Shown here: positions 60,659 through 64,000 of the stretch, one piece after another | How positions within the stretch are numbered: the first letter of the stretch is position 1 | Layout: every line of letters begins with the position of its first letter | Source: SHVO01 sp041905795 | GTDB lineage: Bacteria > Pseudomonadota > Alphaproteobacteria > Rhodospirillales > Rhodospirillaceae | Direction: 5' to 3' | NCBI GenBank assembly: GCA_041905795.1 | Contig: JAYRKL010000010.1 | Span: 79,217 to 143,216 of the forward strand | DNA length: 64,000 bases | Translations under genes and position numbers: made by a program | Notes under the pieces: generated by a model | Told to the model about the DNA's origin: nothing | What the model saw: the letters and a program-made list of their open reading frames with translations, nothing else | Database searches by the model: none

Positions 60659-61030
60659 TCAGGCGAGTTCGGGCGACTTCAGCTCGCAGCGCTGCTCATG
60701 CTTGCGGATGCCGTGGATGATGGTGGTGTGATCGCGGTCGCCGAACGCCCGTCCGATGGCGGCGAGACTCGCGCCGGTTTCCCGTGCCGCCCGCCAGTAC
60801 GCCAGGTGCCGCGCCGCCACGATCGGGCGCGAGCGCCGGTCGCCCACCAGCATCGCCACCGTCAGCCCGGTCTCCCTGGCCACTTCGGCGATGATCTCCG
60901 CGATCGCCGGTGTACGGCTTCTGGCTTGGGGAATGGCGTAGCCGCGCACGGGCTTTTCGGCGCCGGCGGCGGGCGCCAGACGCCCGCGGTCGGCAGCAGG
61001 CCCCAGGGCGTGGGTCGTAGCGTCGGTCAT
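60659..61030 (-). CDS. DnaA C-terminal-domain-like replication/regulatory protein
   Basis: A 123-residue protein with a DnaA domain IV-type DNA-binding fold. RSRPIVAARHLAYWRAARETGASLAAIGRAFGDRDHTTIIHGIRKHE contains the DnaA signature (DHTTIIHGI). There is no AAA+ domain, so it cannot initiate replication alone. In phages such small proteins bind DnaA-box-like sites at origins or regulate host replication. AGGAGG lies before ATG 61028-61030. Confidence 0.78.
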   Translation of the reverse strand: MTDATTHALGPAADRGRLAPAAGAEKPVRGYAIPQARSRTPAIAEIIAEVARETGLTVAMLVGDRRSRPIVAARHLAYWRAARETGASLAAIGRAFGDRDHTTIIHGIRKHEQRCELKSPELA

Positions 61031-61245
61031 CGGGCAGTCCTCCTCAACATCTTGCCTATCGCGGGGCGGGGTGGCGGGCGCCGGTCCGGGGAAAGACCGG
61101 CGCCCGCCGTTTGCGCCGAGGGGGATAGGGGGCTGATCGGCGCAACAGGGTGCTGCGCACCCTGTGAAGCGCATTATGAGCATTATAATGCTTTTCTCAA
61201 TCGCGAAAACCGTATAGAAATGCGAAAATTGCGGGATGGCGCCAA
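61031..61245. promoter_or_regulatory. Prophage switch region with hairpin and palindromes
   Basis: The divergent space between the DnaA-like gene and the S24 repressor. It holds a perfect 14-bp stem GGCGGGCGCCGGTC (61073-61086)/GACCGGCGCCCGCC (61095-61108), a 21-bp palindrome ACAGGGTGC-TGC-GCACCCTGT (61145-61165), and the palindrome AGCATTATAATGCT (61179-61192), whose centre includes TATAAT at 61184-61189. The last is likely a promoter -10 overlapping an operator. No clear -35 was found. Confidence 0.65.
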
Positions 61246-62010
61246 ATGCATGATGATGCCGGTATGGCGGAGATCGACGACAAGGCGGCGGGGCTGCGGC
61301 GCAGGCAGCTCAAGGCCTTCATGGAGCAGAACGGCTTGAAGGCGCGGCCCTGGGCCATCGCCGCCGGCCTCAGGTCCGACGGCACCATCCGCAATTTCCT
61401 CAAGGGCATCACCGGCAGCCTGACGCAGAACACGGTCGAGCGCCTGGCGCGCGCCGCGCACGTGCCGGTGTCGGCGATCTTCCCGGACGCGCCGTTTGAC
61501 GGCGCCGCGCACTCCACGGGCGTCGCAACGGTTGATATCCACACCAACGCCGACACGAAGCAGTTGGTTGCCGGTCGAAACGTCCCTGCTGTAAGCTTCC
61601 TGCAGGACAGACGCCCAGGCCTCGCCCGCGACCTACCAATTCGCGGGCACACAAAAGCCGGGAAGGAGGGGTTCTTCATTGACCAAGGCGAAACCTGGGG
61701 GTTTGCCATGCGTCCCGAGACCCTGCGCGGCGTCGCGGAAGCTTATGCGGTGAGAGTCCACGACGACAGCATGAGCCCGCGATATGAGCCCGGCACGGTG
61801 CTCCTGGTGGACCCTTTCCGCGCGCCCAAGCCCGGCGACAACGTCATCATCCAGCTCACCGACGGCCAGGCGTTCGTCAAGGTGTTGCAGCGCCGCGCCG
61901 CCGGCATCGTCGCCTGCGGCCAGTTCAACCCGAAGAAGACCATCGAATACAAGCAGTCCCGGGTGAAATCCGTCCACCTGGTCGTCGGCGTGGATTACCT
62001 GGAAAGATGA
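61246..62010 (+). CDS. Prophage repressor, S24 (LexA/CI-like) peptidase family
   Basis: A 254-residue repressor. A helix-turn-helix N-terminus (about residues 20-75, IAAGLRSDGTIRNFLKGITGSLTQNTVERLA) is followed by an S24 domain with catalytic Ser175 in HDDSMSPRYEPG and Lys212 in AFVKVLQR. It would keep the prophage quiet and self-cleave upon RecA activation. Start ATG 61246; ATG 61264 is possible. It is divergent from the DnaA-like gene. Confidence 0.83.
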   Translation: MHDDAGMAEIDDKAAGLRRRQLKAFMEQNGLKARPWAIAAGLRSDGTIRNFLKGITGSLTQNTVERLARAAHVPVSAIFPDAPFDGAAHSTGVATVDIHTNADTKQLVAGRNVPAVSFLQDRRPGLARDLPIRGHTKAGKEGFFIDQGETWGFAMRPETLRGVAEAYAVRVHDDSMSPRYEPGTVLLVDPFRAPKPGDNVIIQLTDGQAFVKVLQRRAAGIVACGQFNPKKTIEYKQSRVKSVHLVVGVDYLER

Positions 62011-62064
62011 AGGCGAGGCACACACGACCGGCATGATCGGCGCCCCCACGCCGGCGGCCGTTCA

Positions 62065-62128
62065 GAAAAATGTACCGGGTATCATTTCGCGCGCCCTTCA
62101 GCGCGAAATTGTACCTGGTATATTTTTC
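62065..62128. repeat. Palindromic element with GTACC ends, site 3
   Basis: A 64-bp near-palindrome (GAAAAATGTACC at 62065-62076, GGTATATTTTTC at 62117-62128) almost identical to 58522-58585 (three differences). It lies between the repressor stop and the host NDUFS4-like gene, close to the right boundary of the prophage. It could be an operator pair or a mobile palindrome copy. Confidence 0.85.
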
Positions 62129-62253
62129 GTGGCACCCCCCGCCCGCCAAGCGCATTCTCCTGCGCTCCGCCGCCCGGACATTCCCCCTTCAAAACCCGCC
62201 TCCCCCGCCCTATCATCCGCGCCACATATCGCCGTGTTTTCGCGAGGGAAACG

Positions 62254-62550
62254 ATGTCCACCGTCAGGATCTACCGTCCGGCGCGCAACGCCATGCAGTC
62301 GGGGCGCGGCAACACCACGCGCTGGCTGCTGGAATACGACCCCGCCGAACAGCAGACCGCCGATCCCCTGATGGGTTGGGCCGGTTCGGGCGACACCAAC
62401 CGCCAGCTCAAGATGTGGTTCGAGACCAAGGACGAAGCCGTCGCCTTCGCCCAACGCGAAAACTTGGCGTACCGGATCGAGGAGCCGCACGAGCGCGTCG
62501 TCAAGGTGCGCGCCTACGCCGACAACTTCGCCTTCACCCGCATCAGATAA
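62254..62550 (+). CDS. ETC complex I subunit, NDUFS4-like
   Basis: A 98-residue protein of the NDUFS4/ETC complex I family (RIYRPARNAMQSGRGNTTRWLLEY, then DPLMGWAGSGDTNRQLKMWFETKDEAVAFAQRENLAYRIEEP). In alphaproteobacteria and mitochondria it is an accessory subunit of NADH:quinone oxidoreductase at the matrix/cytosolic arm. It marks the return to host chromosome right of the prophage. Confidence 0.87.
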   Translation: MSTVRIYRPARNAMQSGRGNTTRWLLEYDPAEQQTADPLMGWAGSGDTNRQLKMWFETKDEAVAFAQRENLAYRIEEPHERVVKVRAYADNFAFTRIR

Positions 62551-62568
62551 AGCTCCTCTCCAGCTCTC

Positions 62569-62645
<77 letters not shown>

Positions 62646-62732
62646 ACTTCCCCACCAACCCGCATAAACGCTGAATAAGCCCGTATCACCGGCCTTTCCT
62701 TCTGTTTGAGTAATACAGAACGGTGATACAAA

Positions 62733-64000
62733 ATGGCGCTTATGGCGCAACCTTGGAAGCATCCCAAAACTGGCGTGTATTGGTTCCGCCGCGCTGTGCC
62801 CAAGGCGCTCCGTGATGCCGTGGGCAGGCGGGAGTGGCTGAAGTCCCTGCACACCAAAAGCCCCGCCATCGCCAAGGAACGATACCCAGCCGAGGCCCAA
62901 CGCTATGAAGCTGCCATGCGCGATGCACGGCAGGGGCTCCGGCGAGCGGCGGCGGACCTCACCTTCAAAGAGATTGAGGCTCTGAGCGCGGAATGGCTCC
63001 GGCGCCAGATTGAGGAGTATGACCGCGACTTGGTGCGCGGGGACGGAGAAGACTGGAGCGCGGGTTACGACAATCTGGTGGCTGCCGCCCGCCCGCCCGC
63101 CGCAAAGGGCGAGTTGCAGGTGGAGCCCGAGCCGGACCTTGAAGGCATGAGCCGGGTAGTCGGTGAGGATGTTTCCACCCTACTCAAGCAAGAGCGCCTC
63201 AACATCCCGAAAGGCTCCGCTACTTATAACCAGCTCATAGAGTCACTGTTCCTCCGTAAGCTCTCGCTAATGAACGTGATGGGGGAACGTGAGCGCGGGG
63301 ACTTCAGGCCTCCAATCGAGCTACAGCTTGCACCGGCATGGAAGGGCGCCGACGACAAGAGCAGGACGCTTAAGTGGGCGTTTGAGAGCTGGGTGGCCGA
63401 ACGGAAGCCGCGAGAGAAAACCGTCTACGAGTTCCAACGCTACATTGAGGATTTTGGGGCGGCCCTTCCGATAGCCACCATCACCTCCGCTGACATAGTG
63501 GCGTTCAAGGACAAGTGGGTGGGCGCGGGCAACTCTCCGGCCACAATCCAGAAGAAGCTCACGGCCATGCAATCGGTGCTGCGATGGGCGTGGAACAACA
63601 AACACATTGCGACGGACCCTACCAAGGGTGTCCGCATCGCCGGTCTCAAGGAATACCAGCAGCGGAAGAAACGGAGCAGCTACACGAAGGACGAGGCGGC
63701 AAAGCTACTCACGGCCGCGCGTACAGCCGAGGCCACGATACGGTGGATGGTATGGATGCTGGCTGCTACCGGATGCCGCATACAGGAGGTCGCCCAGGCC
63801 TTCGCGGCGGACGTGCAGAAGGCGGACGGCGTGTGGTTCTTCCAGGTGACGGACGAAGGGCAGGCTCAACGTATCGCCATCTGGCGCTGGTCATTTCCAA
63901 GCTCCATACCGCGCACTAGCCCGCTGACTGCCAAGCGTGCGTGCGCGAGCACGTTGCTTGTTTCGACATATAGACCGCAGCCGAGCAGTCACGGTGCGGA
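62733..64000 (+). CDS. Tyrosine recombinase/integrase with DUF6538-like N-terminus (partial)
   Basis: A gene open to the right edge, at least 422 codons. The N-terminus (PKTGVYWFRRAVPKALRDAVGRREW) is the DUF6538-type domain of alphaproteobacterial integrases. It continues with a core-binding domain (ADIVAFKDKWVGAGNSPATIQKKLTAMQSVLRWAWNN) and the beginning of the catalytic domain (MLAATGCRIQEVAQAFAADV, arginine of the first box). After about residue 375 the residues (VTDEGQAQRIAIWRWSFPSSIPRTSP) do not look like an integrase, so a frameshift or truncation near 63865 is possible. ATG 62733 is used; ATG 62742 is an alternative. Confidence 0.8.
   Translation, partial: MALMAQPWKHPKTGVYWFRRAVPKALRDAVGRREWLKSLHTKSPAIAKERYPAEAQRYEAAMRDARQGLRRAAADLTFKEIEALSAEWLRRQIEEYDRDLVRGDGEDWSAGYDNLVAAARPPAAKGELQVEPEPDLEGMSRVVGEDVSTLLKQERLNIPKGSATYNQLIESLFLRKLSLMNVMGERERGDFRPPIELQLAPAWKGADDKSRTLKWAFESWVAERKPREKTVYEFQRYIEDFGAALPIATITSADIVAFKDKWVGAGNSPATIQKKLTAMQSVLRWAWNNKHIATDPTKGVRIAGLKEYQQRKKRSSYTKDEAAKLLTAARTAEATIRWMVWMLAATGCRIQEVAQAFAADVQKADGVWFFQVTDEGQAQRIAIWRWSFPSSIPRTSPLTAKRACASTLLVSTYRPQPSSHGA

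Noticed and set aside
62010..62253. attR as a copy of the tRNA-Pro 3' end
   Set aside because: No match to the TTCGAATCCCGCCGCTCCG tail was found in this interval or nearby.
62733..64000. Integrase as the prophage's own integrase
   Set aside because: A host NDUFS4-like gene and tRNA-Arg lie between it and the prophage repressor, so it more likely belongs to another element to the right. A complex rearrangement cannot be excluded.

Overview
The window is a GC-rich alphaproteobacterial chromosome segment. The lineage call rests on a NDUFS4-type complex I accessory subunit gene, an alphaproteobacterial-type cobO/ubiX/hisN complement, a coxDEF-type maturation cluster and dispersed palindromic intergenic repeats typical of that class. 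The genus cannot be fixed from the sequence. All calls come from reading translations and motifs; no database search was run.

Layout. (1) 1-5.6 kb, minus strand: a molybdenum-hydroxylase maturation operon read coxD (MoxR ATPase), coxE (VWA), coxF/XdhC and a molybdopterin-binding/MobA-like fusion, followed by a TrxR-like ferredoxin-NADP reductase cut by the left edge. No structural subunits are present. (2) 6-31.4 kb: ordinary core and accessory metabolism, including PhoH, UbiX, two glutathione transferases, a dienelactone hydrolase, a K+/H+ antiporter, CobO, a cation diffusion facilitator, HisN, a flavin reductase with a divergent IclR regulator, an amino-acid permease, ArsC with a protein phosphatase, OsmC, a NUDIX hydrolase coupled to a sulfurtransferase, and several secreted proteins of unknown function. 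A ~105-bp repeat occurs twice in opposite orientations (9.0 and 17.3 kb).

(3) 31.6-62.1 kb: a podovirus-like (P22/SU10-type) prophage between tRNA-Pro(TGG) and a host NDUFS4-like gene plus tRNA-Arg(TCT). Structural genes run on the minus strand from right to left: S24 repressor (plus) / DnaA-domain protein switch region, DUF115-like protein, TerS-like, TerL, portal, scaffold, SU10-type capsid, adaptor, tail fibres, a gp10-like protein, and a lysis cassette (holin-like, signal-bearing transglycosylase, nested Rz/Rz1). No integrase or att duplication was recognised inside it.

Two blocks of plus- and minus-strand cargo interrupt the tail genes. They encode two paralogous surface-carbohydrate proteins, a TPR-glycosyltransferase, a SAM methyltransferase, an FkbM methyltransferase and a PhyH-type dioxygenase, beside a HipBA toxin-antitoxin pair and an orphan HipA C-terminal fragment. 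Together with the DUF115-like protein this looks like a prophage glycan-modification system and is the most interesting content here. Palindromic elements built on TGTACC-N-GGTACA recur at 49.6, 58.5 and 62.1 kb and may be a prophage operator or mobile palindrome family.

(4) 62.7-64 kb: a tyrosine-recombinase-type integrase directly downstream of tRNA-Arg, running off the right edge. It probably belongs to a second integrative element to the right.
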